Origin: Amorphophallus konjac
Lineage: Eukaryota > Streptophyta > Magnoliopsida > Alismatales > Araceae
Assembly: GCA_022559845.1 (NCBI GenBank)
Contig: CM040126.1
Location: 46,246,458-46,310,457 of the forward strand
DNA length: 64,000 bases
Direction of reading: 5' to 3'
Positions 32,896 to 44,689 of the stretch are shown here, piece after piece. The position numbers were made by a program, and so were the translations under genes. The first letter of the stretch is position 1. Each line of letters starts with the position of its first letter. Below the pieces are notes generated by a model that was given only the letters and a program-made list of their open reading frames with translations, made no database searches and was not told the origin of the DNA.

Positions 32896-33902
32896 TGTAA
32901 TGTCTCAGATTTTGCAGACATTTTTTGGATCTGGATCAGTGGGTTTCAGGTCACTTTCAGGGGTCCTGGAGCGTGTTTTGTGGTTTACATGTGTTTTTCC
33001 CTGACGGACCTATGGAACACCATATCGGGTGAACCGTTGCGTTCTCCTACTCCGAGACGGTACCAGTGCGTTGAGTGTGTTCCAAGGATCGAGAAAATGA
33101 TTTTTCCTAATTTTTTATATTTTTGGCATTTTCCAGGTGAAGAGGCGTGATCTCGCGCTGGTCCTGAGCTGAGGAGATGATGACCGGATAGTGAACTGCA
33201 ATGAAGGGAAATAGATCAGGGGGCCCAGGGATGGTTCCCTGGGGCAAACCCTCCGATGCTTAAGTCAGTAGAGTAATGGTGGAAGCTATGTAGGGAGGAG
33301 GAAGGAGATGCACGAGATCCCTCTACACCAAGGTGATGAAGTGGTTCCTGCTCAGGGAGTTTAGGTGTATGTTTTGCCCTTACCTTTCGTTGGAGGGAGT
33401 CCCAGGTTTAAATAGTGCACTGGCCTCATGAGTCCCGTAAGTTGAGGGGTTTCAGGCGGGAGTTACGTCCTCAACATGGGCTCTTTACATCCTCATCGTG
33501 GGATCTTTATAACATTGAGGGATTATGGGTCCCTTATCCTCATAAACTCATGCTTATAAAGGGTTCTCAACGGCAGTATGGATAAGCGTTCGTCGGTTGA
33601 CTCGAGCATGAGGGGTGCCAACCCTGTCCGGGTGATAGGTATAGCTCGGGTTAAGATAGGTCGGAGTGGGCATTGTGCGCCTACCTTTATCCCGGTGAGG
33701 GGATAGATCGGGCGTGGGTCTTTCTCTGACCTGACCGATGTTCGGGCCTTCCGAGCCTAAGGGCCACCGAGGAAGGTTGTGATCTCGAATGATCTTATTG
33801 GGCTTTTTAGCCTAAGTGGGCCCTGCGGGGCTGTCACTTGGATGAGCTAGGCCTCGTTTGGTCCTGATGGACCTAGTTTGGCTACTCTTTAGATGGGCTA
33901 CA
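32896..33902 (+). repeat. 3' LTR of the Tekay-type element
   Basis: It begins TGTAATGTCTCAG right after the polypurine tract, a start typical of Tekay LTRs. The proposed end is TACA at 33899-33902, which pairs with TGTA and gives about 1.0 kb; a TATA-like CTTATAAAGG lies at 33570. The left boundary is firm, the right one a candidate only. Confidence 0.6.
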
Positions 33903-34238
33903 GAAATCGCCCTCTCCACTTGCCCCCCTCCTACTCCCGAGCCTTGGTAAGCTCGGAAGAGTAGCCGTTAGAGTTTTGGACCAGTGTGGCTCGGGTGGGT
34001 GGAGATCTGGCAGTGTTAAGACACCACGTGTCGTGGTCACCTGGGCCCATAATAATGATAATCCTGACGGATTTGAAATGAAGGGCCCCCCCTTTTCTCG
34101 GAGGTCAGAACAGCACGCCGCCTCCTGCGTAGGGATAAAGGCGTTGGGCGCTTATTGTCATTCCAGACTCCCTCTGTCTTTAGGGTTTGGCTCACCTTCG
34201 TGCTTGCTTTAGGCTCTTTGATGCGTCGTGAGGACACG
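33903..34238 (+). promoter_or_regulatory. Upstream region of aORF2
   Basis: A non-coding stretch with a G-box core CACGTG (34025-34030) inside the near-palindrome CCACGTGTCGTGG and a weak TATA-like GGATAAAGG near 34132. It leads into a T/C-rich leader with TTTAGGGTTT. Confidence 0.4.
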
Positions 34239-36873
34239 ATGGAAGAGCAAAGGCTTGCAGTGGCGTTCGCGGAGTTGGTGGAGATAATCGTAGAGGCAGT
34301 CCGGCGGCTTCCTCTTCCTCCGAAATCTTCGGGGTCTCGAGAGTGTCTTTCTTCAAGCTCTTCTCAGGATTCAATGACGGATCAGCGTCCGGATGCTGAA
34401 GAGTGGGAGGATGAGCCGGTGGTGAAGGCGGCGGTTCCAAGTTGCAGTGAACTAGGGGACGGGGAGGTGAGAAGGCTGGAGCACCAGTTTCGCCTGCCCC
34501 ACAAGTTTTGCTTTGCCGCGGCTGCTCCGCACGAGACGAGCTTGGACTCTCGTACATGCCATATCTATACCTTCCTTCTGTCGTGGAAAGGCGGGTTCCG
34601 CCTTCCCTTCGAGCCTTTCGTTCTTAAGCTTCTCAATTTTTTCCAGTTGGCGCCCATTCAGTTGGTAGCCAATTCCTATCTTCTCCTTTCCGCCTTTCGC
34701 ATCCTCTGCCGCCAATGCAGGGTTCCTCCTTCTTGGACCTCTTTCACTATTTTTTCGAGTTGAAGGCGCATCCCTCGGCCGGAAAGGGTTTCTATTTTAT
34801 CCAAGCAAGGCAGAATAGGAGCTGCATCTCCTTGGCTGTGAAGGATTCTTCGCATAAGGGGTGGAAAACTTAATTCTTCTAGGTGGGGATCTGCTCGGTG
34901 GAGGAGGCCTAAAGGTGTCCCGTAATCCCCAATTTCCATATGAATATCCCTCCCAGGCAGAACGAGTTCCCTCCACACGTGGATAAGTATGCGACTATCT
35001 TGCTGAAGCGCCGCCAGTCCACAAAAGAGCTGGTTACTCCAGAGAACATCGAGTAATGTCATCTTTTGCGGCTACATCCGTCAGGTTCAGGTGCCACAAA
35101 TTAGACTCTTCTTCGGATGTTGAGACCATTTTTTCTTTTTCTGACTATATCTTTCTTCTGTGCAGACACCAGGCGACCGACTTTGGAGGAGACCATAGAG
35201 GTGATCGATCTCGGCAATGACTCGGCCACCGACGAGCCGTGATCTCTCGAGGGGCGCACTCGAGCCCGAGGTAAGGGCAAGAGGGTGGCCCAGGAGGGGT
35301 CTTCCAAGCTGCGGGGGGCCAAGCACAAGGATCCCGTGGAGAGCATGATACGGGATGCCGTGAAGGCCAAGAAGCGGGCCAGGAAGGTCGGATCCGTCTC
35401 CGTCATCGAGGGCGGCTCTAGCTCGGCGGCTCTCCCCTCTTCTGAGCGAGACAAGGCCGACCTTGTTAGGCCGGCTCTCCCATCTGCCGAGCAAGAGAGG
35501 GCCTAGGAGGTTGTAGCTGCTCTTGCGGTTGGTGATGATGCTGGTTCGGCTCTCCCCTCAGTCGGAGCCGAGGGGGCCGAGGCTGCTTCTGTGATTGGCA
35601 GCGGCGCTGGCCCGGCTCTCCCCTCGGCCGAAGCTGACGGGGCCGTGGATGAGGCAGGTGACGCTGGGGCCGCGACCGAGATTGTGGTGGGCGACGCTCC
35701 AGGTGGCGGTGCAGGTGCTGAACCGGTCCAGGTCGGAGGGTCGCTGGAATATCCGACCGAGGTACGAGGGGAGACGGAGGCCGCGGCTCGGTCTGGGCCG
35801 ATCGGTGGGATACAGACCGAAGGGGGGATCTCCACTCCGATGGCCTTGGAGAGGCTTGGCATCCAGGGCCCTTTGTATCAGGTGTGTCATGACATAGCTG
35901 CGAAGGTGAGGGGGGGAAGCAGGCAGCACTCCCCGTTCGTAGCCCTCGAGGCAGTTATGGAGGGTGGCTTGGTCCTGGCCTAGATGGGGGCCACTCTGAC
36001 GGAAGCATACGCTCGGTTGGAGTCAGAGCGGGCGACCCTGGCCTGGACCCTCGGTGGGTCTGACAGGAAGTTGGCTCGGCTTGCCGAGGAGCGTGATGGG
36101 CTTCGGCGGGAGCTTTCCTCAGTTAGGGAACTGGTACGGTGGAGCCAGGTGGAGGCCCGGGCGCTAACCGAGTAGCTAGCTAAGGCCCGCGAATCACTCG
36201 AGAGGAAGAGCAAGCTTCTTGAAGAGGAGCGCCTTGTTCACATCGAGCTGGATGGCCGGTGGGAGGCCGAGCGCTCCGAGCTGGTGGACCGGGCGGAGGA
36301 AGCTGAGCGCCTTCGGGGGAGGCCGAGGCCGATTGAGCCGAGGCAGAGAAGCGGGCGGCGGAGGCCGAGAAGCGGACGGCTGAGGCCGAGCGAAAAATAG
36401 TTGAGGCGGAGTGGGAGAAGGCCGAGCTCGTTGGTAGGGTGGGATTGGCCGGGGCGGAGGTGATTGAGCAATACAAATGCTCGGAGGCCTACTGGGTCGA
36501 CCTTAAGGAGGCTGCCCTCCCCTACTACAAGTCAGCACTTCGCCGAGGCATCCGCAAGGGGTTCAAGCAGGGCTACGACTGGGCCGTCTCTTATGCCAAG
36601 GAGCAGGCGTCTGGGGCAATCGATTTCCCATCCGGGCAATGCTATGACTCGAACTTGTCATCCTCCGGTTCCTCTGCTTCGGCGTCGGAGGAAGAAGATC
36701 AGGGGGGCTCTTCGTTCGAGGGGTCGCCAACTCCGGATGCCTCGAGAGGATGCGCAACCGAGGCAGTTCCCACTCCGGTGGGGTCAGTGCCAGGGTCGGC
36801 CGTCGCCGGGGGTGCCGGGGGAAGACCGTCTGAGCCTTCTACTTCCGAGCTTCAGGGTGGGCCAGAGGCCTAA
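34239..36873 (+). pseudogene. aORF2: PF04195-like core with coiled-coil tail
   Basis: The start at 34239 (or 34221) follows the promoter-like region. Exon 1 holds a core like the 'putative gypsy type transposon' family PF04195: a LPFEPFVLKLLNFFQLAPIQL-type segment at about 34600-34665, then, after a frameshift near 34725, a YFFELKAHP segment and the end of the domain near 35055. A 3' splice site at 35165 opens a long tail exon (35166-36873) that starts RRPTLEET, with Ala/Glu/Gly-rich repeats and a coiled coil (about 35990-36430). Damage includes stops at 34867, 35221, 35506, 35983 and 36175 and a frameshift near 36320. No gag-pol partner remains nearby. Probably an antisense gene of a lost Tat-type element. 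Confidence 0.7.
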
Positions 36874-37247
36874 TGTATCTACTTTGCTTTCTATTTTTGT
36901 ATGTCTTTCCTTTTTTTAAAGGAAAACTTTCCTTATTGTGTAAGAAAAAAGTAAGGCAGTAGCATTATGATGAAGACTTAACTGTTTCGTATCGCCATTG
37001 CCGTATTTTGTTCAGCGTATCTGCAGTAGTTGGAAAGTGCCGATACTTTCTGCGTGGTTTTCGCGCGATGGTTGGGTGAGCCTCTGACATGGTGTCTTTC
37101 CGTTTTCTCATGCTTTGAATATTTGGCCGCTTCGTGTGTCCCACTGGGGCGGAAACGAGGAGTTTTGAGGTGACCGTTCATAGGAAGAGGTCCCTTTGGC
37201 GTGTTTTCGAGGGGAGAATCATTTACGGCAAATAGCCTCCCTTCGCC
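36874..37247 (+). other. 3' flank of aORF2 and upstream of a second promoter
   Basis: T-rich sequence after the stop (36890-36960), then mixed sequence. No gene is seen. Confidence 0.35.
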
Positions 37248-37254
37248 TATAAAA
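37248..37254 (+). promoter_or_regulatory. TATA box of an orphan antisense-type gene
   Basis: TATAAAA in the context CGCCTATAAAAGGTC, about 100 bases before an ATG at 37354. The leader (TTAGGGTTTT, then T/C-rich) resembles that of aORF2. Confidence 0.65.
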
Positions 37255-37353
37255 GGTCTGAAGGGCGTCCCTTCCTCTCCACCGCTTAGGGTTTTCCCTG
37301 ACAGTCTTTCCTTATTCTTTCTTCACGTAGCGTTGTGCCGCTATATTTGAAGC

Positions 37354-37460
37354 ATGGAAGACGCTCTGGAAGATGAGGCTGCCGATGACGGAGGGCAGAG
37401 AGTCCTTGCTGCTTCAGATTTAAAGAGGGTTCTATGGCCGGCGGGCAGGTTTAAAGAAAG
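37354..37460 (+). pseudogene. Orphan first exon behind the TATA box
   Basis: The ATG at 37354 opens an acidic frame that begins Met-Glu-Asp, like the Met-Glu-Glu start of aORF2 at 34239. The frame continues to 37653 but becomes low-complexity after a run of 14 G (37514-37527). It looks like the 5' end of another gene of the aORF2 kind, its body lost. Confidence 0.35.
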
Positions 37461-38099
37461 TTCGACGTGGGGAGGCACGTCATCTTATTTTTATCAGTTC
37501 CGGTGGCACTTGCGGGGGGGGGGGGGGAGATGGTGGACGGATGGGGGCATCAGGCATCCCTGCCACCCGTCCCTTCCTGCTCGCTCCACGGAGGGGAGGA
37601 GGAAGTCAATTAGGCTCCCTCCTTTCCGGGCTTTCCCCTGCCTCCTCGTCTAACTCTGCTGGTTTCTTTTTCCCTCTTCTGCTCTTCTCATCATTTCTTT
37701 CACTCTTCGGAGGGTGCCTGCACTCTCTTCCTTCCAAAGAGTTGGCAGATTGGTGGGGAGGATGCCTTCATATGCGTTCCCTCTTCCCCTTCCTCCATCT
37801 CTGTCAACTTGGAAGGTAGTCTTCTCCTTCCTAATCCCTCTATCACCTTTGTTCCGAGCTACCTGAGCCAACGGGGTCAATTACCCTTTATCCGAGCTAG
37901 TTTCTGCACAAGGCAGAGTCAGTGGCTGGATGCAGGAAGGTCAACCGAGTCAGCCGAGCGATGGGCTCGTACGGCGGCGCAGTGGACAGACGTCACGTGG
38001 TTTAGGAGAGGGGAGGGAAACACGTTACGCTGGGATGAGAGAGAGTGCGTAAAAGATCCCAGAGAGGGTGGTCTCTACCGGGTTTAGAGGCGAAAATAT
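37461..38099. other. Unassigned stretch with a G14 run
   Basis: It contains a homopolymer of 14 G and T/C-rich sequence (37640-37860). No domain, splice-consistent frame or repeat was recognised. Confidence 0.3.
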
Positions 38100-38620
38100 A
38101 TGAAATGAGAAAACCCACGGAATGGAAATGTACAATGAAATGAATTGACATAAGGAAATTACAGAATGGAAACCACCGCGAGGAATTACTTCTGTCCACG
38201 GGGTTTAAGCAGAAATTAAAAGAATAAAATTGCGGAATGAAAAGGCTCCGCGAGGAATTACTTCCGTCACGGGACCTCCGCGGGGAATTACTTCCGTTAC
38301 GGAGTTTTGACAAGAATTGAAGGAATTAAAATTACAGAATGGAAAGGCTTCGCGAGGAATTACTTCCGTCACGTGCATCTTCGCGAGGAATTACTTCCGT
38401 CGCAGGGTTTAGACAGAAATTAAAGAAATAAAATGACAGAATGAAAAGGCTTCGTGAGGAATTACTTCCGTCACGTACACCTTCGCAAGGAATTACTTCC
38501 GTCACAGGGTTTCGACAGAAATTAAAGAAATAAAATGACAGAATGAAAAGGCTTCGCCAGGAATTACTTTCGTCGCAGGGACCTCCGCGAGGAATTACTT
38601 CGGTCCACGGGGGTTTAAAC
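38100..38620. repeat. Composite tandem array, about 103-bp higher-order unit
   Basis: The 19-base word GAGGAATTACTTCCGTCAC and variants recur nine times from 38190 to 38605. Short (about 31 bp) and long (about 72 bp, ending in AGAAATTAAAGAAATAAAATGACAG-type sequence) units alternate, so the true period is about 103 bp in four copies. Minus-strand frames here are translations of the repeat. Confidence 0.88.
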
Positions 38621-39280
38621 AAAAGGAAAAAGTGACAGAAAAGAAAGGGGGAGGGGGGGTGTGATCGCCAGGGGTTGAGAACCCCACGGGAGAGCTGTGA
38701 TCGCGTTCGCCGCAAGAGCGGGAGCAGTGCGGGTCCTCTCTTCCTCTTCTTTCGGCCGGCCAATGAAGATGGCTTCCTTCGGTTACCCTGATTTTGTTAT
38801 TCTTTCCTTTTTTTTTTGTTTTAGCTTTTGTTATTATTTTAACTGGTTACCCCTACACAAAGAACAAACAGAGAAAAACAACTAAATGAGAATGACGGCG
38901 ATGTAGTACCAATCCTTTAGAAAATGATACTGAGAATAACATAAACAAATACGGACCTGGTTGGTGGTGTTTAAAACCCCTTTAGAACTAGAGGATGGTA
39001 GATGATATGATGGAATGCATAAACGTGAAGGCGCTCACAAACCAGGCCTTTTCGGGGAGAGAGGCGTGGCATAGATGCTAAATGATGCATGTAATGTAAT
39101 TAAGTGACTGATTAAAAATAAAAAGGGGAGAAAAGTTTATTGGGGGAGGCCGATGACGGGCTTTGGACGAGCTTCTCTGAGGTGAGGATGGCACGAGCGT
39201 ACGCTGAGATGTAACAGGTTCTCGTATACTCCGACGTCCGGAAACTCGGCAGGACCTTCCGGGTATCGATACTGCCCTGA
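38621..39280. other. Unassigned stretch between array and purine tract
   Basis: Mixed sequence with T-rich 38800-38830. No coding frame or recognised signal. Confidence 0.3.
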
Positions 39281-39414
39281 AAAGGAGAAAGGGAGAGAGA
39301 GAGAGAGGGAGAGAGCTTTTTCTTTCTTTTTTTTGTTTTCAGGATTTTTATACTTTGGTTTTAAAGGGAAGATAATACAAGAATGAGAAAATAAAAAAAA
39401 GAATAATAGGGAAA

Positions 39415-39469
<55 letters not shown>

Positions 39470-41400
39470 GGGGGAGAGAGGAAGATAATTGAGAGAGAGA
39501 AGATAAATGAATAAATAAAAAAGGAGAAATAGTTGAAAGAGGGATCGAGAGAGGGAGGGGGAAAAGAGAGATAGGGAGAGTGTGGGAGAGAGAAGAGATC
39601 GAGAGGGGGAGAGAGAGTTGACAGAGTGTAGAGAAAAGAAAAAAAAAACAAATAAAAGATGAGAGGTCGAGAGAGAGAGAGAGAGAGGAAGGGAGTGGGA
39701 AGGAGAAAGAGAGGGAAAGAGGGAGTGAGAGAGAGACACGTAGAAGGGAGAGAGAGATGAGAGGGAGGAAGAGAGAGTGTGAAAGAGAGGGACAAAAAAA
39801 TAAAAAAAATGAGAGAGAGAGAGAGAGAGAGAGGGGGGGGAAGTGGCGGTGAGAGGGAGAGAGGGAATACGTGAGGGAGAGAGGCAGAGAAAGGATGAGA
39901 GAGGGGGAAGAGGGAAATAAAAGAATAAAAAAAAGGAAAGAGAGAGGGATCGAGAGGGAGAGAGAAAAAGAGTGGGGAAGAGCGAGAGAAGAACCAAGAG
40001 AGAGAGATCGAGGGGGAGAGAGAGAAAGAGAGTGGTGAAGAGAGAGAGAAGAACTGAGAGAGGGGGGGCGCGAGAGGAGAGATGAGACGGGGGAGAGACA
40101 GAGACGGGGAGAGAAAGAGAGACGCGGGGGGAGAGAGAGAACGAGAGGGAGAGATAGAGAGAGAGAGACCGCGGGGGGAGAACGAGAGAGAGAACGGAGG
40201 GAGAGAGAGAGAGACGCGGCGGGATGAGAGAGGGGGGACGCGAGAGGAGAGAGAGAGCAGCGAGAGAGAGAGAGAGGAAGAGAGAGGGGGGACAGAGGTC
40301 GTCCGATGCAGCAGACGACGGTGGAGATGGCGGGGACGACAACGTCGGCGTAGGGGACGCGGTGGAGTTGGCCAGTGGTGGTCCAACGGCGACGACGGTC
40401 GGGCGACAGCTGCTAGCAGGCGGGCTCGGCGACGGAGATGGTGCCGGGGTTGGTGCGACGGACGCGCGTAGGCGGTGCGACAGTGGAGCTGGAGGGTGGC
40501 GTCCGCGGCAGGGGCTTCACGGAGGCGAGGGATTTGCTGGCACGGTGCTGCCAGCGATGTAGACAGATGCAGGTGAAGTGGCGGGCAGCTTCGCGGCGAG
40601 GACGTGGGCGCGGTGGAGTCTGCAGCATCCGGAGGCGAGGTGAAGGAGAGTGACAATGGCCGGCGGGGGCGAGGGCAGCCATGTCCGGTGGAGGTGGAGG
40701 GTGGCCGATGAGGACGGGGACAGCGGGGGTGCTTCACGGTGATGACGGCCAGAGGGTGGCGAGACGGCGTCGGTGCCGTAGACAGAGGGGGGTCGACGGT
40801 GACTGCGTGTGGGGGCTTGCGGAGGTCGACGTGGTGGTCGCGAAGGTGAGTGTTGGACGGAGAGAGGTGGAACGCGACGGTGAAGGTGGGGGTGTGCATG
40901 CAAGGGAGAGAGAGAGGGGTGAAGGTGGCCGACGTGGGTGGCTTGGAGATGAGAGTGAGGGAGAGGGTGGCCGTATGGTGGAGGTGGCTGCGGGTGGTTG
41001 GGTGGCTGCAGAGGAGAGAAAGAGAGAGGGAGGGGAGATGGTGGAGGTGGCTGCAGGTGGGGGAGAGCGGGTGAAGGAGAGAAAGAGAGAGAGAGGGGAG
41101 ACAGTGGAGGTGGCTGCCGGTGGGGGAGAGCGGGTGAGGGAGAGAAAGAGAGAGAGAGGGGGGGCGGTGGAGGTGGTTGCCGGTGGGGGAGAGCGGGTGA
41201 GGGAGAGAAGAAGAGGATAGAAAGAGGAGGGGAACCGGGAGGTGGGGTGGCTGTCGTGGGAGAAAGAGAAGGGAGGTGGAGATTGCTCCCCCGGCTGGGG
41301 AGGTTGGGAGGAAAAGAGAAAATCGGAGAGGGGGCCTCGGTCGTGGGAGGGTGAGAGAGAGGAGAAAAAAAGTAAAAGAGAGGGAGAGAGAGAATACGTG
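39281..41400. repeat. 2.1-kb purine-rich (GA/GGA) tract
   Basis: The plus strand is largely G and A, mostly GAGAGA and GGGAGA words, broken by an AT microsatellite (39416-39466). From 40290 to 41220 it becomes GGTGG-rich with several near-repeats of GTGGAGGTGGCTGC and GGTGGGGGAGAGCGGGTGA spaced about 75 bp. The long minus-strand Ser/Leu frames (401 and 512 codons) and Arg/Glu plus-strand frames are low-complexity artefacts. On the minus strand this could be a CT-rich leader. Confidence 0.85.
39416..39466. repeat. (AT)n microsatellite
   Basis: About 25 uninterrupted AT units inside the purine tract. Another short AT run is at 41707-41733. Confidence 0.97.
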
Positions 41401-41706
41401 AGAAGGGAGTTCACGTGATTAGTCAGAGGGTGGGGTTGGGAGCTTTTATGTGCATATTTTTGAGTGGGGACAAGATCCGAGAAGAATGGGGAGTGAGTTA
41501 AGATGAGAAGTTAAGATTAGTATATATATAATGTATATATGTAGAAGGTGGGCCAAGCCCTATTAATGTATTCTTTTTTCTATTTTTATTTTTATCTCTC
41601 TCTCTCTCTCTCTTTTCATATTTTATATATACATATATATAAGTCCATCAACCCCCTCTTTACTTTATTCTTATTATTATTCTTCTCTTTTTTGTCTTGT
41701 TTTTAT

Positions 41707-41737
<31 letters not shown>

Positions 41738-43089
41738 TGAGATCAAATGAAATTGCAAAAAAATTGAAAAATCACTCAGGTGATTCAAATGTGCGAGCTG
41801 CTTTGGGGCGTCTTAGCGTAATACGGGATCTACTCAGCATAATGCTAAAATGCCGTGTCTACAGCTGCCCCGCCTTGGCGTCTGCTTTGCAGGGGAATGA
41901 CACGGAGTGGAATGGAATAGAAGTGTAATGAAATGGAGTGGGGAGTGGACTGAAAAGTGGATGCTAAGGTGTGATGAGACACGTTTTTGACACTACGTGA
42001 TTGGAATCTTTCCTGAGTTTCAACAAAACCACCTTGAAGAAGGTCCTCCGAAATCAACGGTTGTTTGGTTGGAAATAACAAAAGACTAACATAAAGAAGG
42101 ACCAACTTATCGGCGTGGAAGTACCTGGGTCGTACACCCGCAGGTTTCACCTTGGAGAGCGGTTACCAGCCAACGTGGAAGTGCTGCAACCAAGGCGGGT
42201 CCAACGGAGTAAAAGGGAAAAGAGTAGCTGATAAATACAAAGAAAGGTCTCTTTCGGCCAACCAGCCCAAGATGGTTTCACATAAACTCACTACTTGATT
42301 CAGAATGGAATATCCCGTATTAATCAAGAATTCAAGCACATCGGCCCTCACAATCGAGTTAAATGAATGATCTTCCACAGTGATATCAAAGTCCTACATG
42401 AATGCATGCTGGGTTTAAAGGAAAAATTAAAACAAACTAAAAGTAGAAAATAGCCAAGGATAATATTGTTAAGTTGCTTAGGACGGGTCAGGATACCGAT
42501 TCGATGAGCCGATACTGAGCCGGGGCCCATTTATCCACGCACCAATTCACCGAACGGAACCATCGTTCCCGAGCTACCATAACCTAACGGCCTATCCGTA
42601 CGTCCTGAACTCCTCTGAAGTTATCACTGTTTTTGTTGGAGGGGAACTCAAACTCCAGATTCATCCAAGGCATAAGGTCCTTGACATGCTATAATAGCAT
42701 AGATATCATATAGTAGGATGCATGACACAGTGGGGTCAGTCGCCGGGGTGACTGATGGCGGGACATGGTAGGGCAATGGCGCCCTCTTGCTCTCTTATTT
42801 TCATTTTATTCTTGGAACCTGCACCGAATAGCAAGCAGTGAAGAAGGATTATTTCATAAGAAGTAAAATTACATTCGACTGTACAAGACGTCCGCACACC
42901 AATACAGGAGTAGGGGAAAACACGACGCAAATCAGACAAGATTCATCCGGTTAAAATTTACCACGGTAACTTGTCATAAATGCTTTACATTTACCTTTTT
43001 ACCCCCCCTTTTTTTTCACTATAAGTATCCCCTTTGATCCTTAGCAAAAGATCATCCATTGGTGGTTCGGGGAGTTAGACATTTTTGAG
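41401..43089 (-). other. Possible U3 of the Tat2 3' LTR
   Basis: No coding frame is convincing. Features that fit an LTR on the minus strand: a polypyrimidine run on the plus strand (42997-43018, a polypurine tract on the minus strand) beside aORF3, and TATA-like sequence near 41625-41645 followed leftward by CT-rich leader. I could not find paired TG/CA ends, so this is a hypothesis. A plus-strand TATA-like CTATAAGTA at 43019 may serve aORF3. Confidence 0.3.
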
Positions 43090-44528
43090 ATGGGAGGAGA
43101 GAAGTCCTGCGCTTTTGAGATGGAAGGCGGGTCTTCCCGTCCTGCCAAGAGGAGCAGGTTCGGCCGCGAATTCAGGAGGTTGACCGACATTGAAGGCCAT
43201 CTGAGCGAGAGGATTCTCTCACGGGCGGTAAGTTGGCTCTTTCTCCTAGTTTCCTTCATAAGTTCTCCCTCGCCTTTTCATTCTTTTCTTTTCATTCCTT
43301 TCAGCCGTATCCTCTTTTTCCGGGCCCGAGAAAATTCTCAAAGCTGCCCTGGCTATTGAAGCTTACGTCCAACATTACTATTGGTATGAGGGCCGTTATT
43401 TAAAAATGGCACCTCCAAGGGTTGGTGGTTCATGCCAAGCATTATGACAAGATCTACATGGATTGGGCGGCCCTGGGTGCGTTGGCAGAGGTTTGGCATC
43501 CGGAAACCCACACTTTTATCTTCCCTACTTTTGAGGCAACGGTCCTCCTCGAGGAGGCAGAACTTCTGCTAGGCTTAAGAAGGTCGATGAAGGATGACAA
43601 GATAAAGGTTTCGCAGATGCGGAAGAGGGTATCTACCGAGGAAGTTCTTGGAAGCTTTATGCCATCTGGAACCATAAAGGGCGTTCAGACCCAAAAGGGA
43701 GTCAACTTGCAAAAGCTCGCAGACTGGACCGTGACTGCCTTAGAAGGGTTGATAGATGATGAACGTTTAGAAGGGCTTATGAAAGGGTTCACAATCTGTT
43801 TGGCTGGAGCTCTCCTCTTTCCTTGTACTAACAACATCGTAGAGGAAGACCAATTGGGAGCGATTTGTGGACTTTGGGAGGGAAAGAGAGTGGGGCCCGC
43901 TGTCCTCGCGCATCTTTACAGTGGTCTCACGGCTTCCAGCATGGGTAGGCCTCCTCACGGGTGCATGCTTCTCCTCAACTGCTGGATTGATCTTCACTTC
44001 AAATTTCATCACCACGAAGGGGTACAGACCGCCTCCAGGATTTTCGAACAAAGCCCCCTCCGTTACATGGCCGATGTGTTGGGCTTCGGTGGAAAGGTGG
44101 CCAATCGCATGCCCCGTCTGAAGACACGCGGCGACTGGCGTACTCACTTCAACTCCTTGGCGCGGGATATGTTCACTTGTGTGCCATCATGTTTACTTTC
44201 ACGTGGTCTTCTCACGAGATCTTCTTCCGTTGCGGAACTCTAGCTTATCGGTGCAACCGAATTTGTTCTTTACAGCTCGCACCGGTGCTGCCTGCAAATT
44301 GGCCTTCCTCGGCACTCTCTTCCTATGCTATCCGAATCCGACCTTCCTCTGATTAAGGAGAGAGAGCTGGGCACGGAGGATGATGCGAAGGAGGTGAAGG
44401 CGATCAAAGCTTCGTGGAAGGCAAGCATTCCAAGGAAGGCGATGGTGCCTGTGAGTGAGGATCGAGAGCTATGGAAGGCTTATGTAATGGAGCTCGGGAA
44501 ACTGAGGCTTGAGGTGCCCAAACCCTGA
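43090..44528 (+). pseudogene. aORF3: DUF7745-like gene with the aORF4 leader exon
   Basis: Exon 1 (43090 or 43120 to 43227) encodes a basic leader with KRSR and LSER motifs, closely related to exon 1 of aORF4. A GTAAGT donor follows and an acceptor is at 43304. The core (about 43330-44250) reads like plant DUF7745 proteins: an ETHTFIFPTFEATVLLEEAELLLGL block, then an ICLAGALLFP block and a CMLLLNCWIDLHF block. An extra A in 43402-43406 and another frame change near 44200 break it. The last block (44325-44528) ends with a stop and an AATAAA at 44544-44549. No function is known. It lies upstream of aORF4 on the same strand and is antisense to Tat2 gag-pol. Confidence 0.6.
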
Positions 44529-44543
44529 TGTATCTTGTTTTGA

Positions 44544-44549
44544 AATAAA
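44544..44549 (+). terminator. Polyadenylation signal of aORF3
   Basis: AATAAA 16 bases after the last stop of aORF3, in an AT-rich context. Confidence 0.5.
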
Positions 44550-44689
44550 TGCAAAGCCTTAATGCCATTGCACACTCTTTTAGTCTCTCCCCTCCCCTTT
44601 CTTTGTGACTGGAATGGCGGACATCGGGTGATGGTCGGCCGTCACTGGATAGGAGCTAGGGGATTGAAGCAACTACAGTATGTGGAGTT

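Noticed and set aside
38100..38620. Regular repeat-spacer look, as in a CRISPR array
   Set aside because: The DNA is plant nuclear, the spacers are themselves repeated, and no cas genes exist.
39137..40899. Long minus-strand frames of 401 and 512 codons rich in Ser, Leu and Pro
   Set aside because: They are translations of the GA/CT-rich tract and its AT microsatellite, with no domain-like composition.
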